DNA from: Nocardia carnea NBRC 14403 | GTDB lineage: Bacteria > Actinomycetota > Actinomycetes > Mycobacteriales > Mycobacteriaceae | NCBI RefSeq assembly: GCF_000308515.1 | Contig: NZ_BAFV01000114.1 | Span: 1-47,596 of the forward strand | DNA: 47,596 nucleotides | Direction: 5' to 3' | Position numbers and translations under genes: made by a program | In this document: piece after piece, positions 32,165 to 40,839 of the stretch | How the letters are laid out: each line of letters begins with the position of its first letter | How positions within the stretch are numbered: position 1 is the stretch's first letter | Notes under the pieces: model-generated | Told to the model about the DNA's origin: nothing | The model's input: only the letters and a program-made list of their open reading frames with translations | Database searches by the model: none

Positions 32165-33370
32165 TCAGGCACGAAGTCCGGCGCTGCGCATCAGCGGGAA
32201 GATCTGCTCGTTGAGCCGGTCCAGCCCCTCGTCGTAGTCGACGAGCCCGGTGCAGACACCCGCGATACCCGCGTCGGACAGCTTCTGGAGCCCTTCGACG
32301 ATCATCTCCGGCGTGCCCACCAGCGGAACCAGGCCGGCCCGCATGAAGGTGCGGATGGATTCGTCCTGCTTGAAGTCCTCATTACGTTTGAAATCGTCCC
32401 AGCGCATACTGCGGGCATCACCCGAGGCGATGATCTGCTGATACCGCACGGCGCTTTCCCAGTCGCCCTTTTCGTCGACGACGTATTTCACGTAGTCCTG
32501 CGCCTCTTTTTCGGTGTCTTTACAGATGATGTGCACACCCGCCCAGAGATCGAGGTCCGGCCGACCCGCCTGATCGGCGTTCGCCCGGACTTTCTGCGTG
32601 ACCGGTTTGCTGTTGTTCACATCGGTGACCATGATGAACAGGATGTTCGCGTGCTGGAAAGCGAATTTCTGGCCCGCCGGGCTCGCGCCGGCACTCATCA
32701 CCATGGGTCCGGGCGATTGCACGGGCTTGGGGTAGGCCTGCGCACCGCCCAGTGTGAAGAACTCGCCGTCGAAGTCGAATTCGAATTCCTCGCCCTCGTC
32801 GGACCAGAGTCGCTCGACGATCGTCATCCACTCTTCGGCCATCTCGTAGCGCTTGTCGTGCTCGGGGAGTTCGAGACCGAACATCTTGTACTCCGGCTGG
32901 TGGTATCCGGCGACGGCGTTCAACCCCATCCGGCCGCCACTGATGTGATCGACCGTCGCGCTCATTTTCGCCGCCATGAGCGGATGGACGAACGGGACGT
33001 GACAGGTGGCGAAGATCTGGATGTTCCGCGTGGCCGCCGCCAGTCCCGCCGCCCAGGTGAAGGTCTCGTGCTGCCGGCCCCAGGGCCGGTCCGGCCCGGA
33101 AAGTCCCTGCCAGCGAGCGATCGGAATGAACCCTTCGACGCCGTAGGCGTCCGCTTTTTCGGCGAGACCGCGGACCTCGTCCCAATTACCGAGTTTGATC
33201 GTGTTCTCGGCGAGCGTCAGGCCGCCCTGACCGGTCGAAACATTTGCCCCGAAGATCGCGAACTTGAACTTGTTCGGGCCGTCGATCATGGGCCGCTGAT
33301 TTCGTTCCACGGTGTGATCGGCAACGAATTCACGCGGTACGTCGCTCTTGATCAGTTCGGGGCTACTCAT
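32165..33370 (-). CDS. LLM-class FMN-dependent monooxygenase
   Basis: The 401-residue luciferase-like protein resembles the SfnG/RutA/alkanesulfonate-monooxygenase group: FAIFGANVSTGQGG, FIPIARWQGLSG, the active-site helix HVPFVHPLMAAKM, HISGGRMGLNAVAG, EMAEEWMTIVERLW, and the C-terminal GTPEMIVEGLQ. These two-component enzymes use FMNH2 and O2, and some (2,5-diketocamphane monooxygenase) perform Baeyer-Villiger oxidations. The ATG at 33370 has GGAG upstream; the open frame continues upstream without similarity. It heads an operon with its own flavin reductase and ribBA. The divergent region upstream holds an AraC-type repeat and operator site E. Confidence 0.85.
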   Translation of the reverse strand: MSSPELIKSDVPREFVADHTVERNQRPMIDGPNKFKFAIFGANVSTGQGGLTLAENTIKLGNWDEVRGLAEKADAYGVEGFIPIARWQGLSGPDRPWGRQHETFTWAAGLAAATRNIQIFATCHVPFVHPLMAAKMSATVDHISGGRMGLNAVAGYHQPEYKMFGLELPEHDKRYEMAEEWMTIVERLWSDEGEEFEFDFDGEFFTLGGAQAYPKPVQSPGPMVMSAGASPAGQKFAFQHANILFIMVTDVNNSKPVTQKVRANADQAGRPDLDLWAGVHIICKDTEKEAQDYVKYVVDEKGDWESAVRYQQIIASGDARSMRWDDFKRNEDFKQDESIRTFMRAGLVPLVGTPEMIVEGLQKLSDAGIAGVCTGLVDYDEGLDRLNEQIFPLMRSAGLRA

Positions 33371-33650
33371 CGAGTTTCTCCAGATCTTCGTGATTCCAGG
33401 TGCCGGAAAGCACCCGTGGTGGGTCGGATTGCGCGACATGCGGTCGCCGTCGCGATATAGGGCTGAATGCCGGTGAGTCCGCCCGCTCGTTCGCCGCTCG
33501 GTGCACGGCGAGTCACGTCGTTCGTCTACGGGGTCGTAGCCGAGTGGGCGGTGGCGATGCAATCCGTCCGTCGAGATCTACTCCCGGGCCGGTGCGTCGG
33601 TGTCTCAGCTCACATTCGCTGTGTTCAGGTTAGGAGCGGGCACCGCCACA

Positions 33651-33746
33651 CCGGCACGGTATTCGACGCCAACAAGGTGAGAAAGTGCGTCAAGTACGCC
33701 CCTTCGCAGCCCGCTGGCGCAAGATACAAAGCTTCTGGCGGGACTC
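33651..33746 (+). promoter_or_regulatory. Bipartite araC-type repeat (copy 2)
   Basis: CCGGCACGGTATTCGACG plus CCAACAAG (33651-33676), and TGGCGCAAGATACAAA plus TTCTGGCGGGACTCC (33714-33746), repeat the two blocks upstream of araC (4043-4139). The spacing is nearly identical and the DNA between is unrelated. This is the expected layout for a regulator binding both its own promoter and a target promoter. Confidence 0.6.
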
Positions 33747-33817
33747 CATATGGCCGACACACGCAGGTGCGCAGCAGCATCGAGTGGTAGACCCGCCGGC
33801 CGACGGGCCGTCACCCT

Positions 33818-33848
33818 TTCCAATTTGGACGGAACATGTCAGTATGAT
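33818..33848 (+). promoter_or_regulatory. Island operator/promoter element, site E
   Basis: The plus strand reads TTCCAATT-TGGAC-N7-GTCAGTATGAT, followed by CGGCGTCACAT, 138 bp upstream of the SDR start at 33986. The trailing GTCAC is also present after sites D and F. Confidence 0.75.
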
Positions 33849-33985
33849 CGGCGTCACATGGCTGAGCGACTGTGCTCGCCGAGTGCTCGTCCCATACCCC
33901 GGTCATCGCCGGGCGGCGAGCACTCATTTCCGGTTGCGGCAGCAGGACGCCGCCTCGGTTTCTCTCTCAGAATGGAGCATCAGCA

Positions 33986-34804
33986 ATGGCGGGACGTATG
34001 GAAGGCAAAGTCGTCTTCATCACCGGTGCGGCGCGCGGTCAGGGCCGCGCCCATGCCGTCCGCCTTGCGGAGGAGGGCGCGGACATCATCGCGGTCGACA
34101 TCTGCGCGTCGATCCCCACTGTCTTCCAGTACAGCGGTGCCACAGCGGAGGATCTCCAGGAAACGGTCCGTCTCGTCGAGGCGCTCGGCCGGCGGATCGT
34201 CGCCGAGCAGGCCGATGTCCGCGACCTCGAGCGGCTCCGGCAGGTCGTGAGTGCCGGCGTGGCCGAGCTCGGCCGGCTCGACGGTGTGGTGGCCAACGCG
34301 GGAATCGAAATCTTCAAGCCCTGGGACAAGTTCAGCGAACAAGAATTCCGCGATGTCATCGACGTCAATCTCTTCGGAGTGTGGAACACCGTGCAGGCGA
34401 CCGCGCCGGTACTGGTCGACGCCGGGAACGGCGGATCGATCGTTCTCGTTTCGTCGGGCAACGGGCTCAAAGGGGGTCCGTTCAATCTCCCGTACACCGC
34501 TTCGAAGTTCGCTGTCACCGGGATGGGCAAGACCCTCGCCGCCGAGCTCGGCAAACACCGGATCCGGGTCAACACCGTGCATCCCGGTCCGGTCGACACC
34601 GAGATGTCGCGGTATATCGCGCCCCTCTTCGGTGAGATCGCCGCCGGCAACGAAGCCCTGCTGGGCACCTACGCCCATTTCCACCCGGACAGCATGATGG
34701 ACCCGACCGAGATCTCCCATGCCGTCGTCTACCTGCTGTCCGATGAATCCACCTGGACCTCAGCGCTTTCCTTGGCCGTCGACGGCGGCGTCACGGCGTT
34801 CTGA
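33986..34804 (+). CDS. Mycofactocin-type SDR (copy 2)
   Basis: The 272-residue protein shows the TIGR03971 pattern: TGAARGQGRAHAVRLAEEGAD, VDICASIPTVFQYSGATAEDL (the family insertion), NAGIEIFKPWD, VSSGNGLKGG, PYTASKFAV, HPGPVDTEM and a short C terminus ALSLAVDGG. GGAG lies 8 bases before the ATG at 33986. It heads the plus-strand BVMO operon, behind site E. A mycofactocin-linked alcohol dehydrogenase here would supply the ketone used by the BVMO encoded two genes later. That functional link is inferred from order, not from sequence alone. Confidence 0.85.
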   Translation: MAGRMEGKVVFITGAARGQGRAHAVRLAEEGADIIAVDICASIPTVFQYSGATAEDLQETVRLVEALGRRIVAEQADVRDLERLRQVVSAGVAELGRLDGVVANAGIEIFKPWDKFSEQEFRDVIDVNLFGVWNTVQATAPVLVDAGNGGSIVLVSSGNGLKGGPFNLPYTASKFAVTGMGKTLAAELGKHRIRVNTVHPGPVDTEMSRYIAPLFGEIAAGNEALLGTYAHFHPDSMMDPTEISHAVVYLLSDESTWTSALSLAVDGGVTAF

Positions 34805-34858
34805 CGTGGTGACCGACCGCAGGAAACGAACAAGCTGGGAAGGGACTCGGCCGACACC

Positions 34859-36580
34859 ATGGACCTAGTCGTCGAGAAGAACCTCAGGGTCGCGATGCGC
34901 GACGGCGTGGAACTCGCCACCGATGTCTACCGTCCGGCCACCGGCGGGCCGTTCCCGACTCTGCTCGAACGCATTCCGTACAACAAGGAGAGCTACGGGA
35001 TGATCAGTGGCTGGGTGGATGTGCTGCGCGCGGCACGGGAAGGTTTCGCGGTGGTCGTCCAGGACACCCGTGGCCGCTATCAGAGTGACGGGACGTTCCG
35101 TCCGTTCGCCGACGAACGGACCGACGGCGCGGACACCATCGCGTGGGCGGCCGGCCAGGCGTGGTCGACCGGCTCGGTGGGCATGTTCGGCAGCTCCTAC
35201 ACCGGCGCGACGCAATGGCTGGCGGCGGCGGAGCGGCCACCGGCCCTGGCCACGATATCGGCGGCTGTGACCTCTCGTGACTACTACGCCGGCTGGCTGT
35301 ACCAAGGGGGTGCGTTCCGCCTGGGATTCGCCTTGCAGTGGGTCATTTCGGCACTCGGCCTCGGGGAGCTGCTCCGCAATCCCTCGGTCGAGGAGAATCG
35401 CCTCGCCGATCTGCGGCGAAAGCTCGACAACATGGACGACGTGTTCCACACGCTGCCCGCGCGAGATCACCCGACGCTGACCGCCGTCGCGCCGTACCTC
35501 ACGCAGTGGCTGGACCACCCGGACCGCGACGGCTACTGGGAACACTTGTCGGCGACTGTCCCGGATATCCCGGTGCTGAACATCGGCGGTTGGCACGACC
35601 TGTTCCTGGGCGGCACGATCGACAACTATCTCGCCCTGCGCGCACGCTCGGACCGGCCGGACGCCCGGCGCCAGCGGTTGATCATCGGCCCGTGGGCCCA
35701 CGGAGCGACCAGCGGCGTGTTCCCCGAGCGATCCTTCGGGGTCGAGGCCGGGGCCGACGCGGCCGATATCACCGGGGTCCAATTGGCGTGGTTCAAGGAG
35801 CACCTGGCGGGCTCACCCTCGACGGTTTCGCCCAGCCCGGTGCGGATCTTCGTCATGGGACCCGATGTCTGGCGCGACGAACCGGACTGGCCCCTGCCGG
35901 ACACCGAGTACGTCGACTACTTCCTCGGCAGCGCAACCGATGCCCGAACCAGCGGCGGCGACGGGACGCTGTCCACCTCGACCGGCTCGGCGGTGGCCTC
36001 CGACAGCTTCGTCTACGACCCGGCCGACCCGGTCACGACCTGTGGCGGCGCGACATTCCTGCCCGGGCTGTTCATCGGTGCCAACGCCGGCCCCCGGGAC
36101 CAGACGCGCACCGAGTCCCGTCGCGACGTGTTGTGTTACACCAGCGCGCCGCTCGACCGGTCACTCGAGGTGACCGGCCCGGTCCGGGCGAAACTGTACA
36201 TCTCGTCGAGCGCGGTAGACACCGACTTCACCGCGACGCTGGTGGACGTCGGCCCGGACGGCCGGGCCGAACTGATCTGCGATGGCATCCTGCGGTGCCG
36301 CTACCGGACATCGACGGCCCGACCGGAATTCCTCGAACCCGGGGCGATCTACGAAATCGACATCGACTTGGTCGCCACCTCATGTGTTTTCGACGTCGGG
36401 CATCGGCTGCGGCTGGACATCTCCAGCAGCAATTTCCCGAAGTACGACCGCAATCCGAATGCGGCGATCCCGATCGCGGATGCTCGCCATGAGGACCTGG
36501 TGGTGGCCACCAACACCGTGTGGCACGACGACACCCGGCTGTCGAGGCTCGTGCTTCCGGTTGTCCGGCGATCGGCGTGA
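34859..36580 (+). CDS. CocE/NonD family alpha/beta-hydrolase (copy 2)
   Basis: The 573-residue paralogue of the protein at 7706-9454 has RDGVELATDVYRP, QDTRGRYQSDGTF, the nucleophile elbow MFGSSYTGATQW with Ser113, NIGGWHDLFLGG, GPWAHGATSG with the probable catalytic His, FVMGPDVWRDEPDWPLPDT, and the C-terminal RLDISSSNFPKYDRN jelly roll. It is complete. It sits directly before the BVMO gene, the classical context for an esterase or lactonase that hydrolyses the BVMO product to acid and alcohol. Cocaine-esterase-like action on bulky esters is known for the family. Confidence 0.87.
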   Translation: MDLVVEKNLRVAMRDGVELATDVYRPATGGPFPTLLERIPYNKESYGMISGWVDVLRAAREGFAVVVQDTRGRYQSDGTFRPFADERTDGADTIAWAAGQAWSTGSVGMFGSSYTGATQWLAAAERPPALATISAAVTSRDYYAGWLYQGGAFRLGFALQWVISALGLGELLRNPSVEENRLADLRRKLDNMDDVFHTLPARDHPTLTAVAPYLTQWLDHPDRDGYWEHLSATVPDIPVLNIGGWHDLFLGGTIDNYLALRARSDRPDARRQRLIIGPWAHGATSGVFPERSFGVEAGADAADITGVQLAWFKEHLAGSPSTVSPSPVRIFVMGPDVWRDEPDWPLPDTEYVDYFLGSATDARTSGGDGTLSTSTGSAVASDSFVYDPADPVTTCGGATFLPGLFIGANAGPRDQTRTESRRDVLCYTSAPLDRSLEVTGPVRAKLYISSSAVDTDFTATLVDVGPDGRAELICDGILRCRYRTSTARPEFLEPGAIYEIDIDLVATSCVFDVGHRLRLDISSSNFPKYDRNPNAAIPIADARHEDLVVATNTVWHDDTRLSRLVLPVVRRSA

Positions 36581-36643
36581 TCGGTCCGGTCTGTCACGAC
36601 AAAGGCTTGTAATGATGCATTTCGACCTGAGAAAGGTTCGGTT

Positions 36644-38242
36644 ATGAATTCGGTGGACTATGACGCTGTTGTGGTCGGTGCCGGCGCGGGCGGTATCTAC
36701 GCGGTGCACAAACTGACCCAGGAGGGTTTGCGGGTCATCGCGTTCGAGGGTGCGCCCGAGGTAGGCGGGGTCTGGTACCACAATCGCTATCCCGGAGCGC
36801 GCGTCGATATCGAAAGCTACTTCTACTGCTTCCCGGACGAGGAGCTGTATCCGCGATGGACGTGGAAGGAACGCTATCCGGCGCAGCCCGAGATCCTGGC
36901 GTATCTGAACTTCGCCGCCGACACCTGGGGCGTCCGGCCGCATATCCGATTCTCGACCTGGGTCACCGGCGCTCAGTGGGAGCCGGTGGCGCACCGCTAC
37001 CGCGTCACCACCAGTAGTGGCGAATCGGTCACCGGACGCTATCTGATCATGGCGTCGGGCCAGCTCTCCAAAGCCCGCACACCGGCTTTCCCCGGACTCG
37101 AGGACTACCGCGGTCGCTGGGTCCAGACCTCGCACTGGCCGACCGACCATGTCGAGACCGCGGGTAAACGTATCGCCGTCATCGGCACCGGGTCCTCGGG
37201 CGTCCAGGTAGTACCCGCACTGGCACGTGACGCCGAGAACGTCACGGTGTTCCAACGTACCGCGAATTACTCGGTGCCTGCCCAGAACGGTCCGCTCGAT
37301 CAGCAGAAGTACGCGGATCTCGCCGGCCGGGTCGCCGAGATGCGGGAGGCGATCCTGCACCATCCGACCGGCTCTGATATCCCACTCGGTGCCGGTCCGG
37401 CCGGATCCTTCACACCGGAGGAACAGCAGGCGCTGCTGCGGGAGCGCTGGGCCCGCGGTGGGCATACGATGAATGCCGTTTTCAGCGATCAGGGCACCGA
37501 TATCCACGCGAACACCCTCGTGGCCGACTTCGTCCGGCAGCATGTGCTCGATACCGTGCGCGACCCCGTAACCGCCGATATCCTCACGCCGCGCTCGTAT
37601 CCCATCGGCTCTCGACGCCTGTGCGTGGACACCGGCTACTACGAGGCCTTCAACCAAAGCAATGTGGATCTGATCGACGTCAAGGCCGACCCCATCGAAC
37701 GGATCACCCCACACGGAATACGGACTCGCGATCACGATCACGATCTCGAATTCGATCTGATCGTATTCGCCCTGGGCTTCAGCGCGTTCACCGGAGCCCT
37801 CGACGAGGCGAATATCCGCAACGAATTCGGCGAGCGACCGACCGACCGGTGGGCTCGCGGTCCGCGCACTCTGCTCGGGCTGACGACGCGCGGGTTCCCG
37901 AATCTGTTCCTGCTCACCGGACCCGGAAGTCCCTCGGTACTGGCCAATATGATCCTGGACAACGTCCAGCATGTCGACTTCGTCGCCGATCTGCTGCGGC
38001 ATATGGGCGAACGGGGCCATACGAAGGTCGAACCCGAGGAAAAGGCCCAGGACGAGTGGACCGCACACGTGGCGGAGGCCGCGTCCCCCCTGCTCCGGCT
38101 CAACGTCGAAAACTATATGGTGCATGTCAATCGCGATGACGGCAGCAGGGTTTTCATGCCCTATGTCGCCGGACTCGACCGATACGTTGCCGAATGCGAC
38201 AAAGTCGCGGCCGACGATTTCGCCGGGTTCGCATTCTCCTGA
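36644..38242 (+). CDS. Type I Baeyer-Villiger monooxygenase-like flavoprotein
   Basis: The 532-residue protein has an FAD Rossmann motif VGAGAGGIYAVHKL (11-24), GGVWYHNRYPGARVDIES (41-58), and an NADPH Rossmann motif GTGSSGVQVVP (181-191), as in cyclohexanone-type BVMOs. The BVMO fingerprint F-x-G-x3-H-x3-W-P reads YRGRWVQTSHWP (155-166): Phe is Tyr and the His is Gln161. The fold and remaining motifs argue for a BVMO, but the His change could alter coupling or substrate handling. Context (SDR, CocE hydrolase, MDR dehydrogenase) fits alcohol to ketone to ester/lactone to acid plus alcohol. Confidence 0.87.
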   Translation: MNSVDYDAVVVGAGAGGIYAVHKLTQEGLRVIAFEGAPEVGGVWYHNRYPGARVDIESYFYCFPDEELYPRWTWKERYPAQPEILAYLNFAADTWGVRPHIRFSTWVTGAQWEPVAHRYRVTTSSGESVTGRYLIMASGQLSKARTPAFPGLEDYRGRWVQTSHWPTDHVETAGKRIAVIGTGSSGVQVVPALARDAENVTVFQRTANYSVPAQNGPLDQQKYADLAGRVAEMREAILHHPTGSDIPLGAGPAGSFTPEEQQALLRERWARGGHTMNAVFSDQGTDIHANTLVADFVRQHVLDTVRDPVTADILTPRSYPIGSRRLCVDTGYYEAFNQSNVDLIDVKADPIERITPHGIRTRDHDHDLEFDLIVFALGFSAFTGALDEANIRNEFGERPTDRWARGPRTLLGLTTRGFPNLFLLTGPGSPSVLANMILDNVQHVDFVADLLRHMGERGHTKVEPEEKAQDEWTAHVAEAASPLLRLNVENYMVHVNRDDGSRVFMPYVAGLDRYVAECDKVAADDFAGFAFS

Positions 38243-38318
38243 GTAGCTCGCCGCTCGACCCCGGCCGGCGCCGCTCTTCACCGTTCGTCCATCGATCCCC
38301 AGAAAGGACGCAAACCCC

Positions 38319-39275
38319 ATGAAAGCTTGGCGATTTCACGGCACCGGCCGGCCCCTGACCCTGGAAGAGGTGGAAACACCACGCGCGGGCCCAGGCGAAG
38401 TCATCGTCGATGTCAAGGCCGCCGGGTTGTGCGCCTCCGATATGGGCGCCCTGCACGAGCCGGAATGGATGGCGTCGTTCCCCCGGTTGCCGATGACACT
38501 CGGGCACGAGAACGCCGGCGTGATCAGCGAAGTGGGCCCCGGGATGGACCGATGGCAGGTCGGTGACCGAGTAGGGCTGTCGCCGATGATCCCCGACGGC
38601 GATGCCATCGGCTACGGCACCTGGGACGGCGGCTACGGACCCAAAGTGCGCGCCACCGAAGCGAATCTCGTCCGCCTGCCGGCCGAACTTTCCTTCGAGC
38701 TGGGAGCGGTGGCGACGGATGCGGGCCTGACGGCCTACCACGCCATGGTCGCGCTGGGCGGCGCGCAGGGGGGCATGCGGGTCGGAGTGATCGGCCTCGG
38801 CGGTCTCGGCTACCTCGGCGCCCGGATCGCCGTGCTGAAAGGCGCCGAGGTGTATGCCGCCGAAACGAACCCGGCCACCAGGGAACTGGCTGCCGAGATC
38901 GGACTCGCGGGCGTAGCCGAATCGATCAGCGAGTTCGCGGACAAGAATTTGCCGCTGATCGTGGACTACGCCGGCTTCGGCACCACCACCGCACAGGCAG
39001 TGGAGGCACTGCCCGAGTCCGGGACACTGGTGCAGGTCGGTCTGGGCCGGCCGGAGTCGACGGTGAACACGCAGGCGATCATCTTCAAGCAGCTGAAGAT
39101 CCTCGGCTCCCTCTCCGGCACCCAGCAGGATCTCACCGAGTTGTACGAGCTCATGGGCGGCGGCGAACTCGAGCCGCCGATCCACCGCATCACACCGGCT
39201 CGCATTCCGGAAGGACTGGAACTCCTCCGACAGGGTGGGGTCCTGGGCCGCCTCGTCGCCTGCTACGACGACTGA
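38319..39275 (+). CDS. MDR (zinc-type) alcohol dehydrogenase
   Basis: The 318-residue medium-chain dehydrogenase has the catalytic zinc ligands in AAGLCASDMG (Cys38) and LGHENAGVI (His63, Glu64), and a Rossmann motif GVIGLGGLGYLGA. The four-Cys structural zinc lobe is replaced by a short cysteine-free loop (VGLSPMIPDGDAIGYG), explaining the reduced length against about 345. VYAAETNP at the beta-2 end suggests NAD. It is the fourth gene of the BVMO operon. Oxidation of the alcohol released by the hydrolase, or of the initial alcohol, is plausible. Confidence 0.82.
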   Translation: MKAWRFHGTGRPLTLEEVETPRAGPGEVIVDVKAAGLCASDMGALHEPEWMASFPRLPMTLGHENAGVISEVGPGMDRWQVGDRVGLSPMIPDGDAIGYGTWDGGYGPKVRATEANLVRLPAELSFELGAVATDAGLTAYHAMVALGGAQGGMRVGVIGLGGLGYLGARIAVLKGAEVYAAETNPATRELAAEIGLAGVAESISEFADKNLPLIVDYAGFGTTTAQAVEALPESGTLVQVGLGRPESTVNTQAIIFKQLKILGSLSGTQQDLTELYELMGGGELEPPIHRITPARIPEGLELLRQGGVLGRLVACYDD

Positions 39276-39312
39276 ACGGCGAATCCGGCACCGAAGAGAA
39301 GGAAGACCATAG

Positions 39313-40062
39313 ATGAAAATCGGCATTCTGGGTACCGGGCATATCGGAAAAACCCTGGTCACCACGTTGAGCGCCGCCGGACACGAGGTGAAGGTGGCGA
39401 ATTCTCGCGGCCCGGAGACGATCGGGCCCGACGTACTGACACAAGGTGGGCGCGCGGTGACCGCGGCGGACGCGGTGCTCGACGTCGATATCGCGATCGT
39501 CTCCGTTCCCCTGAACCGCCTGCCGGATATCGCCCCACTCATCGGCCGGTCGGCATCGAACACAGTCGTGATCGACACCTCGAACTACTATCCGCAACGC
39601 GATGGACGTATCGATGCCCTCGAGGCCGGTCGGACAGAGAGTCTGTGGGTCGCCGACCAACTGGGTCGGCCAGTGGTCAAGGCATGGAACGCGATCGGCT
39701 CGGATTCGTTCGCGAAGAAGGGGAAACCGGCGGGCAACCCGGATCGGATCGCCATTCCTGTTGCCGCCGACAACGAGCGCGACCGAAAGATCGCCTTGGC
39801 TCTGGTCGAGGACACCGGGTTCGACGGGTTCGACGCCGGGGTTCTCGCCGAATCGTGGCGGCAGCAGCCCGGCACGCCGTGCTACTGCACGGACCTTTCC
39901 CGCCAGGAGCTGCCGGATGCGCTCGCCGCGGCAGACCCGGCGCGCTCGCCGAAGCGCCGGGATCTGGCCTTCGAGGCCGTCCTGGAACGGATGAGCGGTA
40001 GCGGCGCGCGGGACCCGGGTGCCGACTATCTCGTCCGACTGAACCGAGCACTGTTCCTGTGA
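39313..40062 (+). CDS. NADP/F420-type oxidoreductase (copy 4)
   Basis: The 249-residue protein has GILGTGHIGKTLVTTL, VANSRGPETIG, DTSNYYPQRDGRIDALEAG, KAWNAIGSDSF, LVEDTGFDGFDAGVLAESW and RQQPGTPCYCTDL. It is closest to copy 2 at 10378, so the left block and the BVMO operon share an ancestor gene. GAAGGA precedes the ATG and the gene is the last of the operon, before a strong terminator. NADPH:F420 hydride exchange or a related reduction is the family inference; an F420-dependent LLM enzyme is encoded at 12026. Confidence 0.78.
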   Translation: MKIGILGTGHIGKTLVTTLSAAGHEVKVANSRGPETIGPDVLTQGGRAVTAADAVLDVDIAIVSVPLNRLPDIAPLIGRSASNTVVIDTSNYYPQRDGRIDALEAGRTESLWVADQLGRPVVKAWNAIGSDSFAKKGKPAGNPDRIAIPVAADNERDRKIALALVEDTGFDGFDAGVLAESWRQQPGTPCYCTDLSRQELPDALAAADPARSPKRRDLAFEAVLERMSGSGARDPGADYLVRLNRALFL

Positions 40063-40067
40063 ACCCA

Positions 40068-40120
40068 TACCCGGGTGAGCGGACATCAGTCGCGGCTGTC
40101 GATCGCTGCTCACCCGGGTA
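40068..40120. terminator. Stem-loop between convergent operons
   Basis: TACCCGGGTGAGC (40068-40080) and GCTCACCCGGGTA (40108-40120) are perfect 13-bp inverted repeats separated by 27 bases. They lie directly after the copy-4 stop and before the stop of the opposing NTF2-like gene. A bidirectional terminator is likely. Confidence 0.7.
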
Positions 40121-40136
40121 CTCGATATCGATCCGG

Positions 40137-40694
40137 CTACGAATGCCGATCCGGCTGTCGCGGGTACTCGGTCGGCGGGCTCTGCACCCAGTCCAGATAG
40201 ATCGGGTCCTTGGGATACCAAGCGCCCCAGTGCGATACGCGTGGCGCATCGACGATATCCCAATCGGAGTTGATCGGCCGGACATCGATCCAGTCCCAGA
40301 CACAAGTACGGTGCAGGATCTTCCACACGCCGTCCCGCTTCTCACACAGATCGCGGTAACGGCCGGCCTGGAACATGGTCACTTCGGGCTCTCTGAACGG
40401 GACCACGCAGACGAACATGCTCTCCCGCTTCGCCCGGTCGCCCTCGATCTCGGACAGGACGTTCGAGACATGATGGTTGCAGCTGTAGATCTTGTCGTGC
40501 CAGGTCATCGCCGCATCCGCCCACCCCTGGCCGTCTCCGACGTAGGCACCGTGGTCGTCGAATGAATCCGGCCAGTACGTCGACCGCATCAGCTCGCGGT
40601 CGTGCCGATCCGCGCCCCGCACATACATCATCAGGTTGTCGTGCAGAGCCTGCTTGTCGTACAGCTCCATCAGCTGTGCGTCTGTCAGTGACAT
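40137..40694 (-). CDS. NTF2-like / SnoaL-type protein (copy 2)
   Basis: The 185-residue protein has an N-terminal helix LMELYDKQALHDNLMMYVRG, RHDRELMRSTYWPDSFDDHGAY, NHHVSNVLSEIEGDRAKRES, and RYRDLCEKRDGVWKILHRTC, followed by a Trp-rich tail (VSHWGAWYPKDPIYLDWVQ). This SnoaL-like family includes dehydratases and isomerases. GGAGGA lies 9 bases before the ATG at 40694 and abuts the ATG at 40703, so the former is chosen. It follows the mycofactocin-type SDR at 40840, the same pairing as at 16915-18245, though the two NTF2 proteins are clearly different in sequence and length. Confidence 0.78.
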   Translation of the reverse strand: MSLTDAQLMELYDKQALHDNLMMYVRGADRHDRELMRSTYWPDSFDDHGAYVGDGQGWADAAMTWHDKIYSCNHHVSNVLSEIEGDRAKRESMFVCVVPFREPEVTMFQAGRYRDLCEKRDGVWKILHRTCVWDWIDVRPINSDWDIVDAPRVSHWGAWYPKDPIYLDWVQSPPTEYPRQPDRHS

Positions 40695-40839
40695 CTGTTC
40701 CATTCCTCCAACGTGCGGCCATCCGATGCGGCCACGGCCGACTATTCGGGGTCTTCGCAAAAGGCGCGGCGGAGAGCAGTACCGGCCGAGGTCGATACGC
40801 CGGAATGTCGAGCGCACTGCCGCCGCAACCTGTTCGCAT

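Larger units (their letters stand above)
33371..33985. other. 615-bp divergent regulatory region, no gene
   Basis: No supportable gene lies between the divergent LLM monooxygenase and SDR genes. The region holds the second araC-type repeat (33651-33746) and island operator site E (33818-33848). It looks like the main control region of the island. Confidence 0.65.

Noticed and set aside
29844..33460. Long plus-strand frames opposite the SDR, PEP-mutase-like, cupin and LLM genes
   Set aside because: They cross gene boundaries of the minus-strand operon and show no family motifs.
33821..33847. TTGGAC as a -35 box with TATGAT as -10 in operator site E
   Set aside because: Spacing is only 12 bp, too short for a sigma-70-type promoter; TATGAT may still be a -10, with the conserved element overlapping the spacer.
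36380..38320. Long minus-strand open frame (646 codons) opposite the BVMO gene
   Set aside because: Shadow of the BVMO gene; the plus strand carries both Rossmann motifs and a ribosome binding site.
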